DNA of 64,000 nt, taken from the NCBI RefSeq assembly GCF_018390695.1, contig NZ_JAHBGF010000028.1:186001-250000 (forward strand), written 5' to 3'. The translations under genes and the position numbers were made by a program. Below the pieces are notes generated by a model. It worked only from the letters and a program-made list of their open reading frames with translations, ran no database searches and was not told the origin of the DNA. The DNA comes from Ancylobacter sonchi (GTDB lineage: Bacteria; Pseudomonadota; Alphaproteobacteria; Rhizobiales; Xanthobacteraceae). The first letter of the stretch is position 1; each line of letters begins with the position of its first letter. Below, in pieces: positions 42,644-51,092 of the stretch.

Positions 42644-43891
42644 CTATGGGGCGTCGCGCAGCCCGTCGAGATGGCTGCGTATGTGCGCTGCCTCCGCCGC
42701 GGTGCCGGCGAGGCCGATCGCGGTCATGAAGCCGTCGCGCGCTTCCCGTGTCCGGCCGAGCTGCATCAGCAGCGCGCCGCGCAGGCCGTGATAGTGGAAA
42801 TAGCCGGCCAGCCTGTCGCCGAGCGGCTCGACCATGGCGAGCGCCGCTTCCGGCCCGCGCAGTTTGGCGACCGCCACCGCGCGGTTCAGCGTCACCACCG
42901 GCGAGGGCTGCATGATCTCCAGCGTGCCGTAGAGCAGGTCGATCTGCGCCCAGTCGGTCTCCTCCGGCGTCGGCGCCCGCGCATGCAGCGCGGCGATCGC
43001 CGCCTGCACCTGGTAGGGGCCGGGCCGGCGGTGGCGCATCGCCTTGTCGAGCAAAGCGAGCCCTTCGGCGATCATCGGCCGGTTCCAGAGACTGCGATCC
43101 TGCTGGTCGAGCAGCACTGGCGCGCCGTCGGCGTCGAATCGGGTGCCGGCGCGGGCGTGCTGCAACAGCATGAGCGCGGCGAGCCCCATGATCTCCGGCT
43201 CGGCGGGGAACAGCCGCAGCAGCAGCCGGGCGAGGCGGATCGCCTCCTCGCATAGCGGCTCGCGGGCGCCGGAGGTGTCGCCGGCGGCGGAATAGCCCTC
43301 GTTGAACACGAGGTAGATCATCGCCGCCACCGCGCCGAGCCGCGCGGCGCGCTCCACCGCGCCCGGCGACTCGAACGGCACGTCTGCGCGGCCGATGCGC
43401 GCCTTGGCGCGGGTGATGCGCTGTTCCATCGCCGCTTCGCCGACCAGGAAGGCGCGGGCGATCTGCTTCACGCTCAGGCCGGAGACGATGCGCAGCGCCA
43501 GCGCGATCTGCTGCGTCGCCGGCAGGTCCGGATGGCAGCAGATGAACAACAGCCGCAGCACGTCGTCGCGATAATCCGCGCCGTCCAGCCGCTCGGCGAT
43601 CTCCGCCTCGGCGTCGCCGGTGTCGGAGATGAGGTCGTCCGGCGGCAGCTCGGTCTGCTTTGCCCGGCGGCGCACCGAATCGAGCGCCACGTTGCGGCCG
43701 ACGAACACCAGCCAGGCGGCGGCATCGCGCGGCGGGCCGTTCTGCGGCCAGGTCCGCAGCGCCCGCAGGCACGCCTCCTGGTACGCCTCCTCGGCGAGAT
43801 CGAGGTCGCGAAAATAGCGCAGCAGCGCGGCAAGCGCCTGCGGGCGCGCGGCGGCAAGGGTGGTGCCGATCCAGCGCGCCTCGTCCATCAC
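42644..43891 (-). CDS. ECF-type sigma factor, ECF42-like with C-terminal helical extension
   Basis: A 415-aa RNA polymerase sigma factor. Region 2 is DLDLAEEAYQEACLRALRTW and region 4 has LSVKQIARAFLVGEAAMEQRITRAKARI. The last 200 residues form a helical TPR-like extension typical of the ECF42 group, which lacks an anti-sigma factor and is encoded with DGPF/YciI proteins. It overlaps the YciI gene by 4 nt. Translational coupling suggests joint control. Confidence 0.9.
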   Translation of the reverse strand: MMDEARWIGTTLAAARPQALAALLRYFRDLDLAEEAYQEACLRALRTWPQNGPPRDAAAWLVFVGRNVALDSVRRRAKQTELPPDDLISDTGDAEAEIAERLDGADYRDDVLRLLFICCHPDLPATQQIALALRIVSGLSVKQIARAFLVGEAAMEQRITRAKARIGRADVPFESPGAVERAARLGAVAAMIYLVFNEGYSAAGDTSGAREPLCEEAIRLARLLLRLFPAEPEIMGLAALMLLQHARAGTRFDADGAPVLLDQQDRSLWNRPMIAEGLALLDKAMRHRRPGPYQVQAAIAALHARAPTPEETDWAQIDLLYGTLEIMQPSPVVTLNRAVAVAKLRGPEAALAMVEPLGDRLAGYFHYHGLRGALLMQLGRTREARDGFMTAIGLAGTAAEAAHIRSHLDGLRDAP

Positions 43892-44259
43892 GGCCTCGCG
43901 CCGCCGTCGACGAACAGGCCGACCGGGCGGATCTCGTAGGAGCCGCCGGGATTGGCGGCACCGAGTTCGCGGGCGATGCCGAGCGCTTCCTCGAGGTCGG
44001 CGCAGTCGAGCAGATAGAAGCCCAGCAACTGTTCCTTGGTCTCGGCGAACGGGCCGTCGAGCACCAAGGGCGGGTCCTGGTCCTTGCGCAGCGTGGTGGC
44101 GGCGGTGGTCGGCAGCAGCCGCGCCACCGGGCCGAGCCGGCCCTCCCTGGCGAGCCGCTCCTGCACGACGGCGAGCTTGCGCATCACCGCCTCGTCCTCC
44201 TCCTTGGTCCAGGCGCAGACGACGTCTTCCTGATGGTAGCAGAGCAGGGCATAGAACAT
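43888..44259 (-). CDS. YciI-family DGPF-domain protein
   Basis: A 123-aa YCII/DGPF protein with VLDGPFAETKEQLLGFYLL. This family is the regular companion of ECF42 sigma factors. Start ATG at 44259 (MFYALLC); an upstream MADPRRT extension is unlikely. It lies between the MoaD-like gene (gap 25 bp) and the sigma factor (overlap 4 nt). Its biochemical role is unknown. Confidence 0.88.
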   Translation of the reverse strand: MFYALLCYHQEDVVCAWTKEEDEAVMRKLAVVQERLAREGRLGPVARLLPTTAATTLRKDQDPPLVLDGPFAETKEQLLGFYLLDCADLEEALGIARELGAANPGGSYEIRPVGLFVDGGARP

Positions 44260-44284
44260 GGGTTGCCTTTCGGTTCGCCGGGGG

Positions 44285-44605
44285 TCAGCCACCGCTGATC
44301 GCGGTGATCACGAAGACGTCCGCGCCGGGGGCGAGCGGCGTCGACAGGCGGGCGCGGCGCCCGTCGACGAACACGTTGATGTGCCGGCGGATCGCCGGGG
44401 TCTCGTCGCAGAGCCGCTCGCGCATGCCGGGCCAGCGGGCGTCGAGCTCGTCCATCATGTCCGCGACGCAGCCGGCGTGGAGCGACACCAGCCGCTCGGC
44501 GCCGGGAAACAGCACGATGAGATGCGCCGGCAGGCGCACCAGCACCGGCGCCGGCAGCGTCGCCGACGCTTCGTCCGGTCGCTCCCGCAGCGCGTCCTCG
44601 CCCAT
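44285..44605 (-). CDS. MoaD/ThiS-like ubiquitin-fold protein with C-terminal Gly-Gly
   Basis: About 106 aa with a beta-grasp pattern and C-terminal AISGG, the di-glycine end of sulfur carriers. The VFVDGRRARLSTPLAPGADVFVI block matches MoaD/ThiS. ATG at 44605 is preferred because GGAGGG is 4 nt upstream; ATG at 44623 is an alternative. An N-terminal acidic/Arg-rich extension of about 17 residues is extra. Found between BNR-repeat and YciI genes in an ECF operon; no E1-like activating enzyme is nearby. Confidence 0.78.
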   Translation of the reverse strand: MGEDALRERPDEASATLPAPVLVRLPAHLIVLFPGAERLVSLHAGCVADMMDELDARWPGMRERLCDETPAIRRHINVFVDGRRARLSTPLAPGADVFVITAISGG

Positions 44606-44619
44606 CCGACCCTCCGTGA

Positions 44620-44663
44620 GCATTTTCGAGCGAAGCGGGTACCGGTTCGCGTGAAGAAAATGC
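44620..44663. repeat. REP-like palindromic element (Rhizobiales type)
   Basis: An extended imperfect palindrome: GCATTTTC and GAAAATGC outer arms, with CGAA/TTCG and CGG/CCG inner pairs around GTA. Similar sequence (attttcg...cgaagc...gtgaagaaaatgcgtcaaaac) is scattered widely in Rhizobiales genomes. It sits immediately upstream of the MoaD-like start, in the 5' part of that message. Confidence 0.75.
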
Positions 44664-44677
44664 GTCAAAACGACAAT

Positions 44678-44720
44678 CTAGAGCCTGCCCGGCGAACCGT
44701 GATCACCGGGCAGGCTCTAG
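44678..44720 (-). terminator. Perfect 15-bp inverted repeat at the end of BNR gene
   Basis: CTAGAGCCTGCCCGG and CCGGGCAGGCTCTAG are perfect 15-bp arms around a 13-nt loop. The right arm contains the stop codon of the BNR-repeat gene (44717-44719). It forms a strong hairpin between the BNR and MoaD-like genes, with no U-tract; it may be a processing signal, attenuator or part of the neighbouring repeat. Confidence 0.6.
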
Positions 44721-45802
44721 CGCTCGATCACCAGCGTCTCCACCGAGGTGATGGTGGGCAGGTGTGGCGCGACGCAGTCCCAGCTTTCGCCCTCGTCGAT
44801 GCTGGCATAGAGCCCGCCGGCATTGGTGCCGAAATACACCCCGGCCGGCTCCATGGTGTCGGTCGCCATCGCCTGGCGCAACACGTTGAAATAGGCGCCG
44901 CCCTGCGGCAGGCCGGCGCGCAGGGCCTGCCAGCTTCGCCCGGCGTCACGGGTGCGCCACACGGCGGTATTGCCCTCCGGCATGAAGCGGCCCTTGATGT
45001 CGCCGTTCAGCGGGATGAGGTAGAGGCTGTCCGGGTCGCGCGGATGCGCGGCGGCCGGGAAGCCGAAGGAGGAGGGCAGGCCGGTCTCGATGCTCTCCCA
45101 GCGCCGGCCGCCATCGTCGGAACGGTACATGCCGCAATGGTTCTGCTGGTAGAGCCGTGTACCCTCGCCCGGCGCCTTGACGAGGCAGTGCACGCACTGG
45201 CCGAATTCGGGATAGTTCTGCCCCTCGGGCATGTAGTCGGCGCGGGTGCCGCGATTGCGGGTCTCCCAGCTCTCGCCGCCATTCTCGGTGGCGAACACGC
45301 CGGCGGCGGAGATGCCGACCCAGATCCTGTTGCGGTCGGCGGGATCGAGCACCAGAGAGTGAAGGATCAGCCCGGCGCCGCCGGGGTTCCATTCCGGCCG
45401 CGTCGGATGCTTCTGCAACCCGTCGACATGGGTCCAGCTTTCGCCGCCGTCGGTGCTGCGGAACAGCCCGGCCGGCTCGACACCGGCATAGAGGCTGCCA
45501 TCCTCGCCGGCGGCGAGGCTCCACACCGCCTTCACCGGCTGCTGCCCCGCCTCATAGGCGAGGCCCTGGCTCGAATGGGTCCAGCTCAGGCCGAAATCGG
45601 TGGACTTCCACACCGCCGGGCCGAACCACTCATTGCCGCCGCCGGCATAGACGGTGCCGCTCGCCGGATCGGCGACGACATGGTTGGTCGGCCATGTCTC
45701 GCAGAACGGGCCGCGCACCTCCCAGGAGCGGCGCGACGCGTCGCTCGCGAGGATGAACGCGCCCTTGCGGGTGCCGACCAGGAGGAAGACCTGCTTGCCC
45801 AT
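44717..45802 (-). CDS. BNR/Asp-box repeat protein (sialidase-like beta-propeller)
   Basis: A 361-aa beta-propeller with six Asp-box-type motifs: STDFGLSWT, STDGGESWT, TENGGESWE, SDDGGRRWE, TRDAGRSWQ and SIDEGESWD. No signal peptide and no sialidase catalytic set (Arg triad) were seen. It resembles YVTN/BNR proteins often encoded beside MoaD-like genes. ATG at 45802. Part of the ECF42 operon; function unknown. Confidence 0.85.
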   Translation of the reverse strand: MGKQVFLLVGTRKGAFILASDASRRSWEVRGPFCETWPTNHVVADPASGTVYAGGGNEWFGPAVWKSTDFGLSWTHSSQGLAYEAGQQPVKAVWSLAAGEDGSLYAGVEPAGLFRSTDGGESWTHVDGLQKHPTRPEWNPGGAGLILHSLVLDPADRNRIWVGISAAGVFATENGGESWETRNRGTRADYMPEGQNYPEFGQCVHCLVKAPGEGTRLYQQNHCGMYRSDDGGRRWESIETGLPSSFGFPAAAHPRDPDSLYLIPLNGDIKGRFMPEGNTAVWRTRDAGRSWQALRAGLPQGGAYFNVLRQAMATDTMEPAGVYFGTNAGGLYASIDEGESWDCVAPHLPTITSVETLVIER

Positions 45803-45814
45803 GGTCCCCTCCCA

Positions 45815-46228
45815 TCATTCACCGGTGACGACCATCCACGACACGCCGAAACGATCGGTCAGCGTGCCGAAGGCGGGCGAGAAGAAGGTCTTGGCGAGCG
45901 GCATGGTCACCTGGCCGCCATCGGAAAGCGCGGCGAACTTTGCCTGCGCCTCCTCCGGCGACTTGACCGAGAGCGCCAGCGAGATGCCGTTGAAGCCGGC
46001 CGCGTCGGACTGGCAGCCGTCGGAGGCCATCAGTTCGGCGTCGCCGACCTTGAAGCTGGAATGCATGATCTTGGCGCCCCAGCCATCCGGGACCATGCCG
46101 GGCGGCGGCGGCTCCGGCGCGTCGCTGAAGCGCATCAGCACGGTGACTTCGGCGCCGACGGCCTTCTTGTAGAAGTCGATGGCCTCTTCGGTGCGGCCGT
46201 TGAACATCAGATAAGCCTGCACGTTCAT
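45815..46228 (-). CDS. PhnB-like VOC-superfamily protein
   Basis: A 137-aa VOC/glyoxalase-fold protein: NVQAYLMFNGRTEEAIDFYKKAVGAEV at the N-terminus and FGVSWMVV at the C-terminus are PhnB (DUF, 3-demethylubiquinone-9-like) features. Start ATG at 46228 follows GGGAGCG; the longer frame has an unlikely leader. It is the first gene of the leftward ECF42 operon, a placement shared with other PhnB/DGPF families. Confidence 0.86.
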   Translation of the reverse strand: MNVQAYLMFNGRTEEAIDFYKKAVGAEVTVLMRFSDAPEPPPPGMVPDGWGAKIMHSSFKVGDAELMASDGCQSDAAGFNGISLALSVKSPEEAQAKFAALSDGGQVTMPLAKTFFSPAFGTLTDRFGVSWMVVTGE

Positions 46229-46375
46229 GATTTCGCTCCCTGGTCGATCCTCTTGCGCCGGCGCTTCGGCCGTTGCGGCCGGCACCGATGACGCGAGGAC
46301 GAACGGGCGCAGCGTAACCCGACATCACGGCAGGAATTTTTCGCAAGATTCGTTGTCGGGTCCGTGCGGTGGCGC

Positions 46376-46771
46376 TCAGCCGGCATCCGGCGGGGGCGGC
46401 GCGACATGCGCCTGCAGCGCGTCGAGATGGGCGCGCGCGGCGGCGGCGGCCAGTTCCTCGATCTGCCGGTAGCGCTCGACGAGCTCGGTGCCGAACGGCG
46501 TCAGCCGGGCGCCGCCGCCATGCTTGCCGCCGGTCTGCGAGAGGACGACCGGCGTGCCGAAGATGCGGCCGAGCTCGTCGACGAGGTCCCAGGCGCGCCG
46601 GTAGGACATCTCCATGGCGCGGCCCGCCGCCGAGATCGAGCCGGTGCGGGCGATGGCTTCGAGCAGTGCGATCTTGCCCGGCCCGATGCGGCCTTCGGAA
46701 TCGAGATCGATGCGGATGGAGAGCGCGGCCATGGAATCCGGGTGCGGGTCGAGAAGGTCGCCGGACAGCAT
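46376..46771 (-). CDS. ModE N-terminal-domain (LysR-like HTH) regulator without molybdate domain
   Basis: A 131-aa protein with the ModE DNA-binding half: GRIGPGKIALLEAIARTGSI, AAGRAMEMSYRRAWDLVDEL and GGGARLTPFGTELVERYR. The C-terminal TOBE/MOP molybdate-binding repeats are absent; only a short Pro/Ala tail follows. Such short forms control molybdenum or other genes without molybdate sensing. It may start at 46771 or 46732 (MAALSIRI). No mod transporter is nearby. Confidence 0.85.
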   Translation of the reverse strand: MLSGDLLDPHPDSMAALSIRIDLDSEGRIGPGKIALLEAIARTGSISAAGRAMEMSYRRAWDLVDELGRIFGTPVVLSQTGGKHGGGARLTPFGTELVERYRQIEELAAAAARAHLDALQAHVAPPPPDAG

Positions 46772-46822
46772 GCCCGCGAAAGCGGCGGCGTCAATTCCCG
46801 CCGCCGCGCTCCCGTCGGTCCG

Positions 46823-48346
46823 CTACATCACCGCGCCGAGCTGCCAGGGCACGAACTCGTTGCGGCCATAGCCGAGCAGCTCCGATTTCGAGCGGGTGCC
46901 GGAGGCGATGTCGAGCACCAGCTGGAAGATCTCCCGGCCCTTCTCCTCGATGGAGACGCCGTCGATGATGTCGCCGCAATTGATGTCCATGTCCTCTTCC
47001 ATCCGGGCGAAGAGGTCGGAATTGGTGGCGAGCTTCACCGAGGGAGTCGGCTTGCAGCCATAGGCTGAGCCTCGACCGGTGGTGAAGCACAGCATGTTGG
47101 CCCCACCAGCCACCTGACCGGTCGCGGCGACCGGGTCGTAGCCGGGGGTGTCCATGTAGACGAAACCCCGCCGGTCGATCTTCTCGGCGTAGCGGTAGAC
47201 GCCGCGCAGGGTCGAGGTGCCGCCCTTGGCCACCGCGCCGAGCGACTTCTCCAGGATGGTGGTGAGCCCGCCCGCCTTGTTGCCGGGGGAGGGGTTGTTG
47301 TTCAGCTCGCCGCCGGTGCGGGCGGCATATTCCGTCCACCAGTCGATGAGATCGACGATCTTGCGGCCGACTTCCTCGCTCTCGGCGCGGCGGGTGAGCA
47401 GGTGCTCGGCACCGAAGATTTCCGGCGTTTCGGAGAGGATGGCGGTACCGCCATGGCGCACCAGCAAGTCGACCGCCGCGCCCAGCGCCGGGTTGGCGGT
47501 GAGGCCGGAATACCCGTCCGAGCCGCCGCATTGCAGTGCCAGCACCAGCTCGGAGGCCGGCACGGTCTCGCGCACGGAGGCGTTGGCGTGTGCCAGCATG
47601 TCCTTGATTTTGCTGACGCCGGCCTCGATCGACTTGCGGGTGCCGCCGCTCTCCTGGATGGTCAGCGTCTGGAAATGTGGCCCCTCGACGATGCCGTATT
47701 CCTTCATCATCCGCGGGATCTGGAACACCTCGCAGCCGAGGCCCACCACCAGTATCGACGCGAAGTTCGGATGGCTGGCATAGCCCCACTGGGTACGGGC
47801 GAGGATGTCGAATTCCTCGCCCTTCGAGGCCATGCCGCAGCCGGTGCCGTGGGTGAAGGCGACGACACCGTCGATGTTCGGGTACTCGGCGAGCACGCCG
47901 GAACGGGTGACGGCGTCGGCGATGAAGTCCGCCACCGTCGCCGAGCAATTCACCGAGGACAGGATGCCGATATAGTTGCGCGTGCCCACCCGCCCATCGG
48001 CGCGGCGGAAGCCCTGGAAGGTGGCGGGCGCCTCGCCGGGCCGCAGGCCGGTATCGGCCTTCGCCTCGGTGGCGAAGGCGTAGTCGCGCTCGAAATCGTG
48101 CAGCACGACATTGTGCTCGTGCACCCATTCGCCCGCCGGGATGTCGTCCTTGGCGAAGCCGATGACCTGGCCGAACTTGCGGATCGCCTCGCCCTTGGGG
48201 ATCGGGCGCGAGGCGACCTTGTGGCCCTTGGGGATCATCCGGCCGGCCGCGACGCCGTCGGGCAATTCCGCGCCCGCGGCGATCTTGTCGACCGCGATGA
48301 TGACATTGTCGGCGTCGTTGAGACGCAGGATGCGCGGGGCGCTCAT
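46823..48346 (-). CDS. uxaA: Altronate dehydratase
   Basis: A 507-aa UxaA-family dehydratase. An N-terminal SAF domain (about 1-100) is followed by the catalytic part with GRVGTRNYIGILSSVNCSAT, HGTGCGMASKGEEFDIL and CGGSDGYSGLTANPALG, which hold Fe/Mn ligands. It converts D-altronate to 2-keto-3-deoxygluconate (KDG). Last gene of the leftward sugar-acid operon; 45 bp from the LgoD-like gene. Confidence 0.95.
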   Translation of the reverse strand: MSAPRILRLNDADNVIIAVDKIAAGAELPDGVAAGRMIPKGHKVASRPIPKGEAIRKFGQVIGFAKDDIPAGEWVHEHNVVLHDFERDYAFATEAKADTGLRPGEAPATFQGFRRADGRVGTRNYIGILSSVNCSATVADFIADAVTRSGVLAEYPNIDGVVAFTHGTGCGMASKGEEFDILARTQWGYASHPNFASILVVGLGCEVFQIPRMMKEYGIVEGPHFQTLTIQESGGTRKSIEAGVSKIKDMLAHANASVRETVPASELVLALQCGGSDGYSGLTANPALGAAVDLLVRHGGTAILSETPEIFGAEHLLTRRAESEEVGRKIVDLIDWWTEYAARTGGELNNNPSPGNKAGGLTTILEKSLGAVAKGGTSTLRGVYRYAEKIDRRGFVYMDTPGYDPVAATGQVAGGANMLCFTTGRGSAYGCKPTPSVKLATNSDLFARMEEDMDINCGDIIDGVSIEEKGREIFQLVLDIASGTRSKSELLGYGRNEFVPWQLGAVM

Positions 48347-48391
48347 GGCTTCAGACTTCCAAAGGCTTTAGGCGTTCAGGCTTCGAGAGGC

Positions 48392-49402
48392 TCAGACTTC
48401 GAGGATCGCCTTGATCACGCCGGCTTCCGGTTTCAGCCAGGCGTCGAACAGCTTCGGGCCCTCGCTCAGCGGACCGCGATGGGTGTTCAGCGCCTTGGTC
48501 GGCACCTTGCCAGCCTCCATCTGCCGGACCACCTCGGCGAAGTCGTCGGCCTGGGCGTTGCGGCTGGCGAACAGCGTCGCCTCGCGCTTGTGGAATTCCG
48601 GGTCGGAGAAGGTGATGTCGGTGCGCACCACGCTCACCAGCACATAGCGGCCGGCATGGGCGAGGAAGCCGAAGCCGCGCTGCATCGCCGCCGCATTGCC
48701 GGTGGCGTCGATGACGACGTCGAAGAAGTCGCCGCCGGTCAGGCGCTTGGCGGTCTCTTCGGCCTGCGAGTCGGCGATCAGCATCTGGTCGGCGCCGAGC
48801 TCGTTGATGGTGAAGGCGATGCGATCCTCGCGCAGGTCCATCACGGTGACGTGCGCTCCGCGAGCTTTCGCGAAGATGATCGCCGACATGCCGATCGGGC
48901 CGGAGCCGACCACCAGCACGCGATCGTCAGCGGTGATGCCGCCGCGCTTCACGCCATGGGCGCCGATGGCGAGGAACTCGATCATCGCCGCCTCGTCGAT
49001 GGAGGCGGAGCCCGCCGGCACGACGTTGCCGACCGGCACGCAGAGGAACTCCGCCATGCCGCCGTCGCGATGCACGCCGAGCACGTTGATGTTCATGCAG
49101 GCATTGTTCACGCCCTTGCGGCAGGCGTGGCAGGTGCCGCAGGACAAATACGGCACGATGTAGACGTTCTGACCCTTGGCGAGGCCGCTGCCCTCGGGCG
49201 CGCTCTCCACCGTGCCGGAGAGCTCGTGGCCCATCACGCGCGGATATTCGAGGAAGGGGTGCTTGCCCTGATAGATGTGGAAATCGGTGCCGCAGATGCC
49301 GACGCGGCGGATGCGGATCAGCGCCTCGCCCGGACCGGGCACCGGCTCGGGGCGGCTGATGATCGACAGGCGGCCGGGTTCATCGCAGATCAGGGCTTTC
49401 AT
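48392..49402 (-). CDS. Zinc-dependent dehydrogenase, L-galactonate dehydrogenase (LgoD)-like
   Basis: A 336-aa MDR enzyme with catalytic zinc Cys in GICGTDFHIY and GHELSG, complete structural zinc site CGTCHACRKGVNNAC and the Rossmann motif GSGPIGMSAI followed by an acidic MDLRED (NAD preference). It most resembles LgoD/RspB-type polyol and aldonate dehydrogenases. In this operon, oxidation of L-galactonate to D-tagaturonate would feed the other enzymes, which is an inference from context. Confidence 0.85.
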   Translation of the reverse strand: MKALICDEPGRLSIISRPEPVPGPGEALIRIRRVGICGTDFHIYQGKHPFLEYPRVMGHELSGTVESAPEGSGLAKGQNVYIVPYLSCGTCHACRKGVNNACMNINVLGVHRDGGMAEFLCVPVGNVVPAGSASIDEAAMIEFLAIGAHGVKRGGITADDRVLVVGSGPIGMSAIIFAKARGAHVTVMDLREDRIAFTINELGADQMLIADSQAEETAKRLTGGDFFDVVIDATGNAAAMQRGFGFLAHAGRYVLVSVVRTDITFSDPEFHKREATLFASRNAQADDFAEVVRQMEAGKVPTKALNTHRGPLSEGPKLFDAWLKPEAGVIKAILEV

Positions 49403-49442
49403 CGCAGAATGCTTTCCACAGCAGGAGGCTTCGAGAAGAAGA

Positions 49443-49486
49443 TGCGGCCCGGCTCGGGAGCTCGTCGCCCGGGTCGCCGGGCCGCA
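49443..49486 (-). promoter_or_regulatory. Strong hairpin downstream of the sugar-acid binding-protein gene
   Basis: TGCGGCCCGGC and GCCGGGCCGCA form an 11-bp perfect stem in the 97-bp gap between the binding-protein stop and the dehydrogenase start. A pyrimidine run TCTTCTTCTC follows on the minus strand, so this could also act as a partial terminator. Confidence 0.65.
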
Positions 49487-49499
49487 GTCGGGAGGTTCG

Positions 49500-50300
49500 T
49501 CACATGGTCGGCGGCAGGGTCTGCGGCAGCGGCGAGCCGTTGTACTTGAGGAACACCTCGCGGAGCTTGCCGTTGGCGAGATCCTTGGCGATCCACTCGT
49601 TGAGGCGGGCGCGCAGCGCGTCCTCGTTCTTGCGCAGGCCGATGGCGTAGGGATTGGTCTTCAGGATGATCTTGGTCTCGAGCGGATCGTTCGGGCGACG
49701 CTGGTTGACCGCCTTCATCACCTGCGGCGAGGAGCCCATGATGTCGACCTGGCCGGAGACCAGCGCGGTGATCAGCGTCGCGTCGTCGTCATAGCGGACG
49801 ATCTCGGCGTTCTTGATCTGCGCGGTGACTTCCTTGTCGTTGGTCGAGCCGCGGGTGGTGCCGATGCGCAGGCCCTTGAGGTCGTCGATGGTCTTGATCG
49901 CAGTGCCCTTCGGCGCGGCGATGGCGATCTCGATCACGCCATAGGCGTCGGAGAAGTCGATGACCTTCTTGCGCTCCTCGTTCACCGAGAAGGAGGCCAT
50001 GACGATGTCAGCCTTGCCGGTGAGCAGGAAAGGCACGCGGTTCGGGCTGGTGACCTGCACGATCTCCAGCGGCACGCCGAGATCGGCGGCGAGCAGCTTG
50101 GCGCTCTCGACGTCGGAGCCGGTCGGCTGCATCTGCGCGTCGGTGAGGCCGAAGGGCGGCGAGCCGAGGTCGATGGCGACCAGCAGCTTGCCGCGCTTCT
50201 TGATCTCGTCAAGCGTGTCGGCCTGCGCCGCGAGCGGCAGGGCCAAGGAGCCGGCGAGGCCGGCGAGCGCGGAAGCGGCAAGGAATGTACGGCGGTTCAT
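49500..50300 (-). CDS. Polar-amino-acid-type (PAAT) solute-binding protein
   Basis: A 266-aa SBP_bac_3 protein with a Tat-like or Sec signal (NRRTFLAASALAGLAGSLALP). Blocks LVAIDLGSPPFGLTDAQMQP and GKADIVMASFSVNEERKKVIDF are typical of glutamine/arginine-type binders. Position in an operon with altronate and tagaturonate enzymes suggests that the ligand may be a sugar acid. It is followed by a strong hairpin and preceded by the ATPase gene. Confidence 0.85.
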   Translation of the reverse strand: MNRRTFLAASALAGLAGSLALPLAAQADTLDEIKKRGKLLVAIDLGSPPFGLTDAQMQPTGSDVESAKLLAADLGVPLEIVQVTSPNRVPFLLTGKADIVMASFSVNEERKKVIDFSDAYGVIEIAIAAPKGTAIKTIDDLKGLRIGTTRGSTNDKEVTAQIKNAEIVRYDDDATLITALVSGQVDIMGSSPQVMKAVNQRRPNDPLETKIILKTNPYAIGLRKNEDALRARLNEWIAKDLANGKLREVFLKYNGSPLPQTLPPTM

Positions 50301-50363
50301 GGTTTCCCTCCCTGGGATATTGAGCGGCTAGGCGCGATTGAAGCTGTTCTGGCGTGGTGGTTC

Positions 50364-51092
50364 TCAGAGACCGCTGCCGACGAAGTCGGCAAGCTCGGCG
50401 GTCTTCGGGCTGTCCAGCATGGAGCCGGGCCCGGTTTCCCAGACCTTGCCCTTGTGCATGTAGACGACCTGGCTCGCGACCTTGCGGGCGAAGGCCATTT
50501 CATGGGTGACGAGGATCATCGTCATGCCGCCGCGCGCGAGGTCTTCCATGACCTTCAGCACTTCGCCGGTGAGCTGCGGATCGAGCGCCGAGGTGACCTC
50601 GTCGAACAGCATCAGCTTGGGCTGCATGGCGAGCGAGCGGGCGATGGCGACGCGCTGCTGCTGGCCGCCGGACAACTGCTCGGGAAAATGCCCAGCCTTC
50701 TCGGCGAGGCCGACCCGGCGCAGCACGTCATGGGCGAGGTCACGCGCCTCGGACTTCGACACCTTCTTCACGCAGCTCGGCGCCAGCATGATGTTCTGTT
50801 CGGCGGTGAGGTGCGGGAACAGGTTGTAGCTCTGGAACACGATGCCGACGTCGCGGCGCAGCGAGCGACGGTCCAACTTGGCGTCGTGCACCGCATGGCC
50901 GCACACGTCGATGGTACCGCCGTCGATGGTCTCCAGCGCGTTGATGCAGCGCAGCGCCGTCGACTTGCCCGAGCCGGACTGGCCGATGACGGCGGCAACC
51001 TCGCCGCGTCCGACCTCGAAGGAGACGCCGTCCAGCACCTTGTTGGTGCCGAAGCTCTTGTGAACGTTGGAGAGTTTAACGACGGCTGACAT
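50364..51092 (-). CDS. PAAT-type ABC transporter, ATP-binding protein
   Basis: A 242-aa GlnQ-type ATPase: Walker A GQSGSGKST, signature [15 protein letters not shown], Walker B LMLFDEVTSALDPQ. It overlaps the upstream permease by 17 nt. It energises import by the two permeases at 51076-52423. Confidence 0.92.
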   Translation of the reverse strand: MSAVVKLSNVHKSFGTNKVLDGVSFEVGRGEVAAVIGQSGSGKSTALRCINALETIDGGTIDVCGHAVHDAKLDRRSLRRDVGIVFQSYNLFPHLTAEQNIMLAPSCVKKVSKSEARDLAHDVLRRVGLAEKAGHFPEQLSGGQQQRVAIARSLAMQPKLMLFDEVTSALDPQLTGEVLKVMEDLARGGMTMILVTHEMAFARKVASQVVYMHKGKVWETGPGSMLDSPKTAELADFVGSGL

